Shown piece by piece: positions 36,211-45,023 of a DNA stretch of 64,000 nt. The position numbers were made by a program, and so were the translations under genes. The DNA is from Hyphomicrobiales bacterium. Lineage in GTDB: Bacteria; Pseudomonadota; Alphaproteobacteria; Rhizobiales; Xanthobacteraceae. The notes under the pieces are model-generated. The model searched no databases and was not told where the DNA came from. It was given only the letters and a program-made list of their open reading frames with translations. The DNA lies in contig WHTM01000004.1 of the NCBI GenBank assembly GCA_009377755.1, positions 122,538 through 186,537 on the forward strand. The letters run 5' to 3'. The first letter of the stretch is position 1; each line of letters opens with the position of its first letter.

Positions 36211-36965
36211 CTCTCGATCCTACCGAGCGAAGCGTAGAAGAGAATGCTCACGAGCACCACGAAAAGGATGCTCGCATAGGTGCCGGGAACATTGAAGCGG
36301 AAATACATTTCCGAGACGATGCGCCCGAGCCCGCCGAAATCGATCAGGTACTCGATCGCCACGACGGTGACCAAGGCATACATCACGCCGATGCGCATGC
36401 CGGTGAAGATGTTCGGCACCGCGGCCGGCAACATGATCTGCCAGAACATCACGCGTTCCGACACATTGAAGCTGCGCCCGACATTGACCAGAGTCCGCGG
36501 CGTCGAGAGCAGTCCTTGGCGCGTCTGGATGATGATCGGGATCACGCCGGGGATGAACGCCATCGCCACCAGCGTCAGATGCGAGCGCCCGATGATCACC
36601 AGGAACAGCGGGTAGAGCAGCACGATCGGCGCCGCGAAGGCGGCGGCAAGCCAGCCTTCGTAGGCGACGCCGAGCACCTCGTAGCGGTACAGCAGGTATC
36701 CCAGCGGCACGCCCACGAGGATCGCCAGCGCGATCGCCGCAAAGGTCATGCCGAAGGTGATGAGGAAATTGCCGACGAGGTCCATGTCGTGTTGCAGCGG
36801 CAGGATCGCGGCGATGGCATCGGACGGTCGCGCGACGACGATCTGCGGGACGAGCCCGACGATGACCGCCACTTCGAGAATCGCCGCGAGCACGACGACG
36901 CCCACGATGCCGGCAATCACAGGCGACATCCCAATCCGGCCGATCGTCTGCGCAACGCTCGCCAT
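36192..36965 (-). CDS. ABC transporter permease (SsuC/TauC/NrtB type), second
   Basis: The 257-residue inner membrane permease has the EAA-like loop GRSFNVSERVMFWQIMLPAAVPNIFTGMRI and about six hydrophobic segments. It pairs with the neighbouring permease, so the importer channel is probably a heterodimer. ATG 36965 starts MASVAQTIGRIGMSPVIAG. The gap of 67 bp to the binding-protein gene has no other gene. Confidence 0.88.
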   Translation of the reverse strand: MASVAQTIGRIGMSPVIAGIVGVVVLAAILEVAVIVGLVPQIVVARPSDAIAAILPLQHDMDLVGNFLITFGMTFAAIALAILVGVPLGYLLYRYEVLGVAYEGWLAAAFAAPIVLLYPLFLVIIGRSHLTLVAMAFIPGVIPIIIQTRQGLLSTPRTLVNVGRSFNVSERVMFWQIMLPAAVPNIFTGMRIGVMYALVTVVAIEYLIDFGGLGRIVSEMYFRFNVPGTYASILFVVLVSILFYASLGRIERWLRPV

Positions 36966-37032
36966 CTTGCCCGCCGGATGCTCCGTCTCGGCCGACCGCA
37001 GGCGCCGCTCCGGCGCCCGCGCCGGTTCACCG

Positions 37033-38030
37033 TCACTTCTTGTCGGGGTCGTAGGTTACCGTGACCAACGACTTCTTCTGCGCGTCGGTCAGCGGCTTCT
37101 CGATCTGCTTGAAGTCGAGCGCGAGCTTGTAGACGCTGTCCATGTTGCCGAGCGGCCAGAACTTGACCGACTCCCACGGGAAGAACTTCGGCGCGCCGCG
37201 GGCATCCTCGACATCGAGCTTCCACTTGTCCGCGAAGCGGTTGAAGGCGGGCTCGCCGGCCTCGTAGGTGAATTTCAGGCCCTGCCACAGCACTTCCATG
37301 GTGCGCCTGGCGAGCTCGGGGTTGCGCTGCACCCAGTTGGAGTTGGCCGCGATCACACGAATCGTGTCGTTGACCAGATCCTTGGCATCCAGGCCGGTGC
37401 CGATGATGCGCACCTCGCCCTTGCGCACCAGATCGTAGTTCACCGGATAGGCGGACCAGCCGGATGCCACCTGGCCCGACATCACCTGGGTGCGGGCAGC
37501 CGCCATGCCGCCGACCGAGACGAGCTTCGGATTGATCTTGAGCTCGCGCGCGATCGACTGCACCACCATATGGGTCGACGAGCCTGGCCGCGAATAGACC
37601 AGTTCCTTGCCGTCGAGATCCTTGAGAGTCTGCACCGGACTGCTCTTCGGCACGTCTGCACCGGACTGCTCTTCGGCACGTAGAAGAAGATGTCCGACGG
37701 GCCCTTCATGGAATTGGCGACGATGGTCACCGGGGCGCCCTTGGCGAGCGCGCCGACCACGCTCAGCACGCCGACGCCGAAGGCGATGTCGGCGCTGCCG
37801 GTGACGATGGCCTGCAGCGTGTCGGCACCTCCGGTGCCGAAAGTGATGACCGGGTCGAGATTGGCCTTCTTGAAATAGCCCTCGGCTTCGGCGTTGTGGA
37901 TGGCCATGTGCGCCCAGGCCATGCGCTGCGAATCGATGATCCGTACCTTGTCCGCGGACTGTGCGGTGGCGGCAAAGCCGAGCACACCGCAGACGGCGCC
38001 GGCAATGGCCATTGTCCAGGTTTTTGTCAT
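37033..38030 (-). pseudogene. NMT1/SsuA-type ABC substrate-binding protein, frameshifted by a 26-bp duplication
   Basis: Two overlapping frames make up one gene. The first (from ATG 38030, with AGGAGGGA upstream) gives a signal peptide and the NMT1-like half MAWAHMAIHNAEAEGYFKKA ... GPSDIFFYVPKSSPVQT. The second continues LKDLDGKELVYSRPGSSTHM to YDPDKK at 37033. The break is an exact tandem duplication of ctgcaccggactgctcttcg-gcacgt (26 bp) at 37630-37655 and 37656-37681. Removing one unit gives a continuous product of about 323 residues. The rest of the importer is intact, so this may be a recent loss, a switchable site or a sequencing fault. Confidence 0.87.
37630..37681. repeat. 26-bp exact tandem duplication
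   Basis: The unit ctgcaccggactgctcttcg + gcacgt occurs twice head to tail with no mismatch (37630-37655, 37656-37681). Because 26 is not a multiple of three, it shifts the reading frame of the ABC binding-protein gene. Confidence 0.95.
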
Positions 38031-38073
38031 GGCGTTCCCTCCTGATGGTTACGGCGCTTTCGCCGTCTGCACG

Positions 38074-38880
38074 TCAATTCACAGCGAGGCGGCGCTCCGA
38101 CTCGCGCATCCCGCGGGTGGCCTCATCACGCAGCAGGTTCCAGATCTCGCCAACGTAGCGGCCGAACTCGGCGGCGGCGATCAGCTCCGATGAGCGCGGC
38201 CGCGGCAGATCGATCCTGATCTCCTGTTTGATGCGGCCCGGGCGGAAGGTCATCACCACGACCCTGTCGCTGAGCTGCACCGCCTCGGTGATGTTGTGGG
38301 TAATCAGCAGCATGGTCTGCTTGAGCGTGCTCCAAATCTCCAGAAGCTTGTCGCCAAGCAAGAGGCGTGTCTGCTCGTCAAGCGCTCCGAACGGCTCGTC
38401 GAGCAGCATGATCCGCGGCTCGTAAGCAAGCGTGCGCGCGACCGCCGTACGCTGACGCATGCCGCCCGAGAGTTGTGCCGGATAGTGTCTCTCGAAACCT
38501 TCGAGCCCGACCAGGCGAATGAAATGGCGCGCCCGTTCCTCGCGCTCGGCTTTCGGCATGCCGTGGGCCTCGAGCGGGAACACCACGTTGTCCAGCGTAG
38601 TTCGCCAGGGAAAGGTCGATTCCTCCTGGAACACCACGCCGACATCGCGATGCGCACCGTCGACGGGGCGGCCGTCGATCAGCACCTTTCCATCGAACGA
38701 CGGGATCAGCCCGCCAATGATGTTGAATAGCGTCGACTTACCGCAGCCGCTCGGTCCGATGAGCGAGACGAACTCACCGCTGGCCACCGACAGCGAGACC
38801 TTGTCGAGTGCCCGTACCTCCGTGGCGCCAGACCCGAATGTCTTGGTGACGCCGGCAATACTGAGAATATCCGACGCCAC
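38074..38880 (-). CDS. ABC transporter ATPase (SsuB/TauB type)
   Basis: The 268-residue ATP-binding subunit has Walker A LIGPSGCGKSTLFNIIGG, Q-loop VVFQEESTFPW, signature LSGGMRQRTAVARTLA, Walker B IMLLDEPFGALDEQT and the H-loop ITHNITEA. It is the first gene of the operon with the frameshifted binding protein and two permeases. ATG 38880 starts MASDILSIAGVTKTFG. Confidence 0.92.
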   Translation of the reverse strand: MASDILSIAGVTKTFGSGATEVRALDKVSLSVASGEFVSLIGPSGCGKSTLFNIIGGLIPSFDGKVLIDGRPVDGAHRDVGVVFQEESTFPWRTTLDNVVFPLEAHGMPKAEREERARHFIRLVGLEGFERHYPAQLSGGMRQRTAVARTLAYEPRIMLLDEPFGALDEQTRLLLGDKLLEIWSTLKQTMLLITHNITEAVQLSDRVVVMTFRPGRIKQEIRIDLPRPRSSELIAAAEFGRYVGEIWNLLRDEATRGMRESERRLAVN

Positions 38881-39124
38881 GGTGCCAGCTCACCTCCCCA
38901 TTGCGGTGCTTCACGCACCATTCTCGCATTTTGCACAATCGCCATTCATAGTCGGCGCGGCCTCGTCCCCCTGTCAATGGATTTCCCGCCGGCGACGAGA
39001 CTCGACCACCGAGCCAAAAATCGGGCGCGCCTGCGCCTCGAAGTTCCCGGGAGTATCGTTGCCGGCTCGTCGCAAGTCGCGGTCTGGCCCGAATGGGGAT
39101 CGCGCCGGCGTTGGAGTCCGATCG

Positions 39125-39613
39125 TTATTTCAGACTCGCAGGAACCACGCCGCCGCCTTCCATCAGCTTGGTCATCACCTGCTTGTGCAGCCAGATGTTC
39201 ATCTCGGCCGAGCCGTTGAGCGCTCCGGTGTATCCGAGTTCCTGGGCAAGTTCTTTGCGGGCATTGAGGCTCGAGTCGATGTTGAGCAGCTTCATCAGAT
39301 CGACGATCGACTGCTTCCACTTATAGGTCTCACGGCCGGTGCTGGCGGCGATTTTCTGGATCATCGCCTCCACCTCTTCCCGAGTCATCGGCTTAGGTGC
39401 GGCAGGTGCGCTTCCGCTGGTGACCGATGCGGCGACCGCGGACATCGTATCCGTAACCCCCGAGCCGGCGGCCTTCGCGGTTGGTGCGGCAGGTGCGGCC
39501 GATGCGCTTCCGCTGGTGATCGAAGCGGCGGCCGCGGACATGGTATCCGTAACCCCCGAGCCGGCCTTCGCGGTGCCGAAAATCGCAGAAACGATGCTGC
39601 CAAAGATACTCAT
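39125..39613 (-). CDS. DUF3597-family protein with internal duplication
   Basis: The 162-residue protein starts MSIFGSIVSAIFGTAKAG. Its C-terminal half is the DUF3597 region (MTREEVEAMIQKIAASTGRE, WKQSIVDLMKLLNIDSSLNA, RKELAQELGYTGALNGSAEM). The N-terminal half holds two copies of GSGVTDTMSA(A/V)AAS(I/V)TSGSA followed by Ala/Pro linkers. Function unknown. The fold near LNIDSSLNARKELA resembles small LysM-associated helical proteins. Confidence 0.83.
   Translation of the reverse strand: MSIFGSIVSAIFGTAKAGSGVTDTMSAAAASITSGSASAAPAAPTAKAAGSGVTDTMSAVAASVTSGSAPAAPKPMTREEVEAMIQKIAASTGRETYKWKQSIVDLMKLLNIDSSLNARKELAQELGYTGALNGSAEMNIWLHKQVMTKLMEGGGVVPASLK
39395..39572. repeat. Imperfect tandem duplication inside the DUF3597 gene
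   Basis: Two DNA units, about 39395-39478 and 39482-39572, share long blocks such as gtatccgtaacccccgagcc and ggtgcggcaggtgcg with cttccgctggtga. They code for the repeated GSGVTDTMSA segments. The second unit carries a few extra codons (gcggccgat). Confidence 0.8.
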
Positions 39614-39994
39614 GGTTCCCTCCTCACAAACTTGCGGCGCAGCGGCGGATGAACGTGTAACGCAAAGGAAACAGAAAGAAAACACAGGTCAGTTACACGA
39701 CCACGACAAGGAGGATGTGCCCTCCATCTAGGCTTGGCAAGAGCCTTCGCAACACGGCAGCCCGCGCCGATATCCTTGCCCGGCGCAGACGGGCAAGGGC
39801 CGCGCCACGCAAAGCTGGGTCGGCATCGGCACGAACGAGCCGATCGCGCCTGAGGAGCTTGGACGGGCGCAGTCCGGACTTGCGCGCCAAGACCTCCTCG
39901 CCGGCTTGCGTGAGCACCTGCCCGGCTTGTTCGACCAGTTTCACGCTTGATGGACGCCTGCCGACGAAGCAGGAAGCAGCGCAGTGGTGACGCG
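39614..39994. other. Intergenic region, no gene recognised
   Basis: This stretch of 381 bp lies between the DUF3597 gene start and the RidA gene end. Frames are open on both strands but only with Arg/Ala/Ser-rich shadow-like peptides, and no family is recognised. It could hold decayed coding DNA, since an EAL remnant lies just beyond the RidA gene. Confidence 0.4.
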
Positions 39995-40387
39995 TTAACC
40001 GCCGATTACCGCCACCCCCTGGATCTCGACCAGCATTCCCGGCCGCGCGAAGTGCGACACCGTGATCAGCGCGCTTGCCGGAAAGTTTCCGTCGGGGAAA
40101 AACCCCTTGCGCAACTCGACGAAGCGGTCGCCATGGCGCGGATCGTTGATGAACACCGTCATCGTCACCAGGTTGACGAGCGTCCCACCGCTGCGGCGCA
40201 GCGTCTTGTCGATCAGCGAAAAGACGGTGCGCGTCTGCGCCTCGAAATTTTCGGAAATGTCGTTGCCGGCTTCGTCGCGCGTCGCGGTCTGCCCCGCGAG
40301 CCACACTGTTTTTCCGCCCTGGGTGATCACCGCGGGCGAGAATGCCCGCGAGCTTTGGAATTCGGTCTTTTCCAGGTATTCGGCCAT
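39995..40387 (-). CDS. RidA-family protein
   Basis: The 130-residue single-domain RidA/YjgF protein has FSPAVITQGGKTVWLAGQTA, the helix EAQTRTVFSLIDKTLRRSGG and the final strand MLVEIQGVAVIGG. The residues just before are VSHFARPGMLVEIQ, again with an Arg near the catalytic place. ATG 40387 (MAEYLEKTEF) is preferred because GAGGAA ends 4 bp before it. The frame is open upstream to 40576, but that part overlaps the EAL remnant in another frame. Confidence 0.87.
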   Translation of the reverse strand: MAEYLEKTEFQSSRAFSPAVITQGGKTVWLAGQTATRDEAGNDISENFEAQTRTVFSLIDKTLRRSGGTLVNLVTMTVFINDPRHGDRFVELRKGFFPDGNFPASALITVSHFARPGMLVEIQGVAVIGG

Positions 40388-40436
40388 CGCTTCCTCGCTG
40401 ATCCGTTGCGCCGCCGCCGCCGCAGCATGCATCGCA

Positions 40437-40574
40437 TTATAGACCAGCGTGACAGTCCTGCCTTTCGCCGAGACTGGCGATCGCCCGCACGATCGCCTGC
40501 GAATCCGCCTTCGCACCGAGATCGTGCACGAAAGAGTGATCGATCTTGATCTTGTCGAAGGGATAAGGTTTACC
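40437..40574 (-). pseudogene. Remnant of an EAL-domain (c-di-GMP phosphodiesterase) gene
   Basis: On the minus strand, in a frame different from the RidA gene, 46 codons read GKPYPFDKIKIDHSFVHDLG then AKADSQAIVRAIASLGERQD and stop at TAA 40437-40439. PFDKIKIDxSFV is a hallmark segment of EAL domains, and the following Ala-Ile-Val-Arg-Ala-Ile is also typical. Both the upstream GGDEF/EAL portion and the remaining C-terminal barrel are missing, so this is a gene fragment. Confidence 0.8.
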
Positions 40575-40704
40575 ATGCATTACAGAAAATTCGTAGAATT
40601 TGTAAATTTGTAAAGACCCTATAGAGACTCATTTGTTGACGCGGTTCTCCGCCGCACCGAGCCCGGCTATGGTGGGATGGCGAATCAGAGAGAGAATCCG
40701 GGTC

Positions 40705-41610
40705 ATGGCCGTCATCACGGTGCGACCGGTCGTCCTGGCAACCGTTCTGGCCTTCCTAGCCACCGCCGCGGCCGCGCAGGACAGTCCCAGCAAACCCGGG
40801 AAACCGGCCCAGAACGGGCCGGATGCGCCGGCAAAGGCGCTGTTCGGGGCGAAAGCCAGACCGGTCGACATGGCGGCCCGCTCGATCGGCTTCTACACGC
40901 GGGGCTGCATCGCCGGCGCCGTGGCGCTGCCGATCGACGGCCCGTACTGGCAGGCGATGCGGCTGTCGCGCAACCGTAACTGGGGCCACCCGGAGCTGAT
41001 CCGGATGCTCGAGCGTCTGGCCAAGCAGGGCCCGAAACTGGGCTGGCCCGGCCTTCTGGTCGGCGATCTGGCGCAACCACGCGGCGGGCCGATGCTCAGC
41101 GGGCATGCCAGCCATCAGGTCGGCCTCGACGCCGACGTCTGGCTCACCCCGATGCCGGCTCGCGTGCTGTCGCGGCAGGAGCGCGAGGAGATGTCCGCGA
41201 CCAACGTGGTCGCCGCCGACTGGAACGATATCGATCCCGCAGTGTGGACACCGCAGCATCTCGCCATCATCCGGGCTGCGGCATTGGCTCCCGAGGTCGA
41301 GCGCGTGCTGGTCAATCCGGCGATCAAGAAGGCGCTGTGCCGGGAGGCACAGGGTAACCGCGCGTGGCTGTCGAAGGTCCGCCCCTACTACGGGCACAAC
41401 TACCACATGCACATCCGCATTCACTGCCCGAAGGGCGACCCCTGCAAGCCGCAGCCGCCGCCACCAAACGGCGACGGCTGCGACAAGAGTCTGGCGTGGT
41501 GGTTCAGCGATGCCGCGCGCAAGCCACCGACGACGCCGAAAAAGCCGAGGCCGCCGCTGCGGCTCGCCGATCTTCCGGCCGCTTGCCGCGCCGTGCTGAC
41601 GGCGCCGTAG
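40705..41610 (+). CDS. mepA: Penicillin-insensitive murein endopeptidase MepA
   Basis: This is a periplasmic zinc endopeptidase that cuts cross-links in peptidoglycan. The 301-residue product has a signal peptide (VVLATVLAFLATAAAAQ), the metal motif SGHASHQVGLDADVWL near residue 134 and the C-terminal YYGHNYHMHIRIHCPKGDPC with the third ligand, both diagnostic of the MepA/LAS family. ATG 40705 (MAVITVRP) is used. The frame upstream of it is not signal-like. The C-terminus has a Pro/Lys-rich tail. Confidence 0.92.
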   Translation: MAVITVRPVVLATVLAFLATAAAAQDSPSKPGKPAQNGPDAPAKALFGAKARPVDMAARSIGFYTRGCIAGAVALPIDGPYWQAMRLSRNRNWGHPELIRMLERLAKQGPKLGWPGLLVGDLAQPRGGPMLSGHASHQVGLDADVWLTPMPARVLSRQEREEMSATNVVAADWNDIDPAVWTPQHLAIIRAAALAPEVERVLVNPAIKKALCREAQGNRAWLSKVRPYYGHNYHMHIRIHCPKGDPCKPQPPPPNGDGCDKSLAWWFSDAARKPPTTPKKPRPPLRLADLPAACRAVLTAP

Positions 41611-41615
41611 CGAAG

Positions 41616-43262
41616 CTACCGCGCGTCCTCCAGGATCATGGCGGCGCCCTTTTCGGCGATCATCATGGTCGGCGCGGCGGTGTTGCCCGAGGTGATGGTC
41701 GGCATCACCGACGCGTCGATTACCCGAAGGCGCTCGAGGCCGATCACCCGCAGGCAATAGTCGACGACGGCCGTAGGATCGTCGTCGCGCCCCATCTTCG
41801 CGGTGCCGACCGGATGGAAGATGGTCACCGGATGGAAGATGGTCGTGCCGATATCGCCGGCCGCCTTCACCAGCGCCGCTTGATCGTCGTCCGCGATCGA
41901 AGTGCCCGGCAGATACTCTTGTGGTCGGTACGGCTGCAACGCCGGCTGCGCCACGATCCTGCGGGTGACACGGATCGAGTCCGCCGCCACCGCCCGATCC
42001 TCCTCGGTCGAAAGGTAATTCGGCTTGATCACCGGCTTGTCGGCGGGTTCACCCGAGCGCAGCCGCACGGCGCCGCGGCTGGTCGGTTGCAGGTTGCAGA
42101 CGCTCGCCGTGAATGCGGGAAATGGATGCAGCGGGTCGCCGAATTTGTCGAGCGACAGCGGCTGGATGTGAAACTGGATGTTCGCGCGATCGCGATGCGG
42201 ATCGGAGCGGGTGAAAATGCCGAGCTGCGACGGTGCCATCGTCAGCGGCCCGCGCCGGAACAGCGCATAGTTGAGTCCCATGGCGGCGCGCCCGAATAGC
42301 GATCGATAGGTCTCATTCAGCGTTTTCACGCCGTTGACCTTGTAGATCATCCGCAGTTGCAGATGGTCCTGGAGATTGGTGCCGACGCCCGGCCGGTCGA
42401 GCACGAACGGAACACCCAATGCCTGCAGGTCGGTGGCCGGTCCGACGCCCGACAGCATCAGAATGTGCGGCGAGCCGATGGCACCGGCGGCAAGGATGAT
42501 CTCGCCGCGGCAAGCGGCCGTGCGCGCCGTACCGTTCTGGCGGAAACGAACGCCCACCGCCGCGCGGCCATTGAAGATCAGCCGCTCCACCAGACATCCC
42601 GTTTCCAACCGCAGATTCGGCCGGCCGAGCGCCGGCTTGAGGAACCCGCGGGCGCTCGACCAGCGGCGGCCGCGCCGCTGGTTGACGTGGAAGTAGCAGG
42701 AGCCCTCGTTGTCGCCGCAGTTGAAATCGTCGACCGGAGGAACGCCGGCCTGCGCCGCGGCCTCGCGCACGCGATCGATGATGTCCCAGCGCACGCGCGG
42801 ATGCTCAATGCGCCATTCGCCACCGACGGCGTGATGCTCGCTTTCGCCGAGAAAATGATCCTCGTGCTTGCGAAAGTACGGCAGCACGTCGTTCCACGAC
42901 CAGCCGGGCAGCCCGAGCTGACGCCAGTGATCATAGTCCGCGGCCTGCCCGCGCATGTAGATCATGGCGTTGATGGCGGACGAGCCGCCGATCGCCTTGC
43001 CGCGCGGATAGTTGAGGCTGCGGCCGCCGAGGCCCGCTTCCGGCTCGGTCTTGAGCATCCAGTCGGAGCGCGGATTGCCGATCGCGAACAGGTAACCAAC
43101 CGGAATGTGGAACCAAATCCAGTTGTCGCGCCCGCCAGCTTCGAGCAGCAGCACGTGTTTGGCCGGGTCGGCGGATAGCCGGTTGGCCAACAGGCAGCCG
43201 GCAGAGCCGGCACCGACGATGATGTAATCGTAGTCGCCATCAAGCGGCGTCGCCTCGGCCAT
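41616..43262 (-). CDS. GMC-family FAD-dependent oxidoreductase (choline/alcohol dehydrogenase type)
   Basis: The 548-residue flavoprotein starts with the FAD site DYIIVGAGSAGCLLANRLS, then GKAIGGSSAINAMIYMRGQA (GMC signature 1) and ILAAGAIGSPHILMLSGVGP (signature 2). It oxidises an alcohol; the substrate is unknown. Near the C-terminus the active-site segment reads TIFHPVTIFHPVGTAKMG, where relatives have a single TxxHPVGTxKMG. The extra TIFHPV comes from an exact 18-bp tandem duplication, so the catalytic His is present twice. Confidence 0.92.
   Translation of the reverse strand: MAEATPLDGDYDYIIVGAGSAGCLLANRLSADPAKHVLLLEAGGRDNWIWFHIPVGYLFAIGNPRSDWMLKTEPEAGLGGRSLNYPRGKAIGGSSAINAMIYMRGQAADYDHWRQLGLPGWSWNDVLPYFRKHEDHFLGESEHHAVGGEWRIEHPRVRWDIIDRVREAAAQAGVPPVDDFNCGDNEGSCYFHVNQRRGRRWSSARGFLKPALGRPNLRLETGCLVERLIFNGRAAVGVRFRQNGTARTAACRGEIILAAGAIGSPHILMLSGVGPATDLQALGVPFVLDRPGVGTNLQDHLQLRMIYKVNGVKTLNETYRSLFGRAAMGLNYALFRRGPLTMAPSQLGIFTRSDPHRDRANIQFHIQPLSLDKFGDPLHPFPAFTASVCNLQPTSRGAVRLRSGEPADKPVIKPNYLSTEEDRAVAADSIRVTRRIVAQPALQPYRPQEYLPGTSIADDDQAALVKAAGDIGTTIFHPVTIFHPVGTAKMGRDDDPTAVVDYCLRVIGLERLRVIDASVMPTITSGNTAAPTMMIAEKGAAMILEDAR
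41809..41844. repeat. 18-bp exact tandem duplication in the GMC gene
   Basis: The unit accggatggaagatggtc occurs twice without mismatch (41809-41826, 41827-41844). It is in frame and adds six residues at the active-site histidine. Confidence 0.95.
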
Positions 43263-43491
43263 GTCGCCGGTCCTGTCCCGATCTCAAGGTGTCCAGTGTG
43301 GCCGCGCAGCAGCCACCTGACAACACGGCTTGCATTCGGTCGCCCCGTTGCTATGGTGTCGTCACGGCCTGCGGTGCGCTGCGCGCGCGCCGCCTGCATC
43401 TCGGAACGACGGTTCCCGAGTTCGGTCGCTCCAGCGAACTCCATCGATGATGACGGCTACGGTCTTGCGACCTCGGCCGGGGAGAACTGTC

Positions 43492-44289
43492 ATGCTCATA
43501 CGACGTTACGTCGCCCTTGCGGGCGCTGTCGCTCTCGCAATCCTATCCCACGGTCTTACGATCGCGTCGGCCCAGGACAGAACGATCACCGTGTTCGCCG
43601 CAGCATCGCTAAAGAGCGCCCTTGACGACGCCAATGCGTCGTTCACCCGCCAGACCGGCATCAAGGTGGTGACCAGCTATGCGGCAACCTCGGCGCTGGT
43701 GAGGCAGATCGAAGCTGGTGCCCCCGCCGACGTGTTTCTATCCGCCGACCTGCGCTGGATGGACTATGCCGCGGCGCGCAAGCTGATCAAGGTCGACACG
43801 CGGGTCAATCTGCTCGGTAACAAGCTGGTTCTGATCGCCCCACAAGACTCGAAGCTGGGAGACGTGACGATCGCCAAGGGCTTCGACATCGCCGCGCTCG
43901 CCGGCAGCGGGCGCATCGCGATCGCCAATGTCGAATCGGTTCCAGCCGGCCGCTACGCCAAGGCTGCACTGGAGTCGCTCGGCGCCTGGACTGCGGCGGA
44001 GAAGAAGCTCGCCATGGCGGAGAACGTGCGCGCCGCGCTTGCCTTTGTGGGCCGCGGGGAAGCGCCGGTCGGCGTGGTCTATGCGACCGACGCCAACGCA
44101 GAGCCAAACGTCAAGGTGATCGGCGCCTTCCCCGACGGCTCGCATCCGGCGATCGTGTATCCGGTGGCGGCGACGGCCGCGACTGCGAAGCCCGGGGCGA
44201 CGCGATACTTGGATTTCTTGCGGACGCGGGACGCAAAGGCGGTCTTCGAGCGGCATGGGTTCAGCTTCCTGGCGCGGCCGACGTCATGA
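43492..44289 (+). CDS. modA: Molybdate-binding periplasmic protein
   Basis: The 265-residue binding protein has a signal peptide (LAGAVALAILSHGLTIASAQ) and the ModA opening ITVFAAASLKSALDDANASF with the oxyanion-contacting Ser in AAASLK. Further motifs are YAATSALVRQIEAGAPADVF and IANVESVPAGRYAKAALESL. GGGGAG precedes ATG 43492. It is the first gene of modABC for high-affinity molybdate import. Tungstate binding is also possible. No ModE box was recognised upstream. Confidence 0.93.
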   Translation: MLIRRYVALAGAVALAILSHGLTIASAQDRTITVFAAASLKSALDDANASFTRQTGIKVVTSYAATSALVRQIEAGAPADVFLSADLRWMDYAAARKLIKVDTRVNLLGNKLVLIAPQDSKLGDVTIAKGFDIAALAGSGRIAIANVESVPAGRYAKAALESLGAWTAAEKKLAMAENVRAALAFVGRGEAPVGVVYATDANAEPNVKVIGAFPDGSHPAIVYPVAATAATAKPGATRYLDFLRTRDAKAVFERHGFSFLARPTS

Positions 44290-44325
44290 GGGGCATTGGC
44301 CTCTCGGCTGTCATCGGTGAGGATC

Positions 44326-45021
44326 ATGCTTGACCTCACCCCGGAGGAATGGACCGCCGTCCGCCTGTCGCTGTGGATCGCCACCTGGGCAACGGTGGTC
44401 GCTCTGCCATTCGGCATCGCCATCGCCTACGTGCTGGCGCGCAAGGCGTTCTGGGGCAAGGCGCTGATCGACGCGCTGGTGCACCTGCCGCTGGTACTGC
44501 CGCCGGTCGTCACAGGCTATCTGCTGCTGGTCATGTTCGGCCGGAACGCACCGGTCGGCGCGTTCCTCGCCGACAATTTCGGCATCGTCTTTGCCTTCCG
44601 CTGGACCGGCGCGGCGCTGTCTTGCGGCATCATGGGATTTCCGCTGATGGTGCGGGCGATCCGGCTGTCGGTCGAGGCGATCGACACACGGCTGGAGGAT
44701 GCCGCGTCGACGCTCGGCGCCAACGGCTTCTGGATTTTCGCCACCGTGACGTTGCCGCTGGCGCTGCCCGGCATCATCGCCGGGATGGTGCTGGGCTTCG
44801 CGCGCGCGCTCGGCGAGTTCGGCGCCACCATCACCTTCGTCTCCAACATCCCCGGCGAGACGCAGACCATTTCGGCCGCGATCTACACCTTGACCCAGGT
44901 GCCGGGCGGCGACGCGGCCGCGTTGCGGCTGGTCTTTGTCGCCATCATCATCTCGCTCGGCGCCCTGATGGTCTCGGAATGGTTCGCCCGCCGCGCCGGC
45001 GCCCGCGTGCACGGAGCCTGA
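44326..45021 (+). CDS. modB: Molybdate ABC transporter permease
   Basis: The 231-residue inner membrane permease has VHLPLVLPPVVTGYLLLVMF typical of ModB and the EAA-type loop LEDAASTLGANGFWIFATVT + LPLALPG. GTGAGGA precedes ATG 44326 (MLDLTPEEWTAV). It starts 36 bp after modA and ends 2 bp before modC. Confidence 0.93.
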   Translation: MLDLTPEEWTAVRLSLWIATWATVVALPFGIAIAYVLARKAFWGKALIDALVHLPLVLPPVVTGYLLLVMFGRNAPVGAFLADNFGIVFAFRWTGAALSCGIMGFPLMVRAIRLSVEAIDTRLEDAASTLGANGFWIFATVTLPLALPGIIAGMVLGFARALGEFGATITFVSNIPGETQTISAAIYTLTQVPGGDAAALRLVFVAIIISLGALMVSEWFARRAGARVHGA

Positions 45022-45023
45022 CG

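Noticed and set aside
35104..37064. Plus-strand open frames of more than 300 codons opposite the ABC permeases
   Set aside because: They are His/Arg/Asp-rich antisense frames. The minus strand codes for clear permeases with EAA loops.
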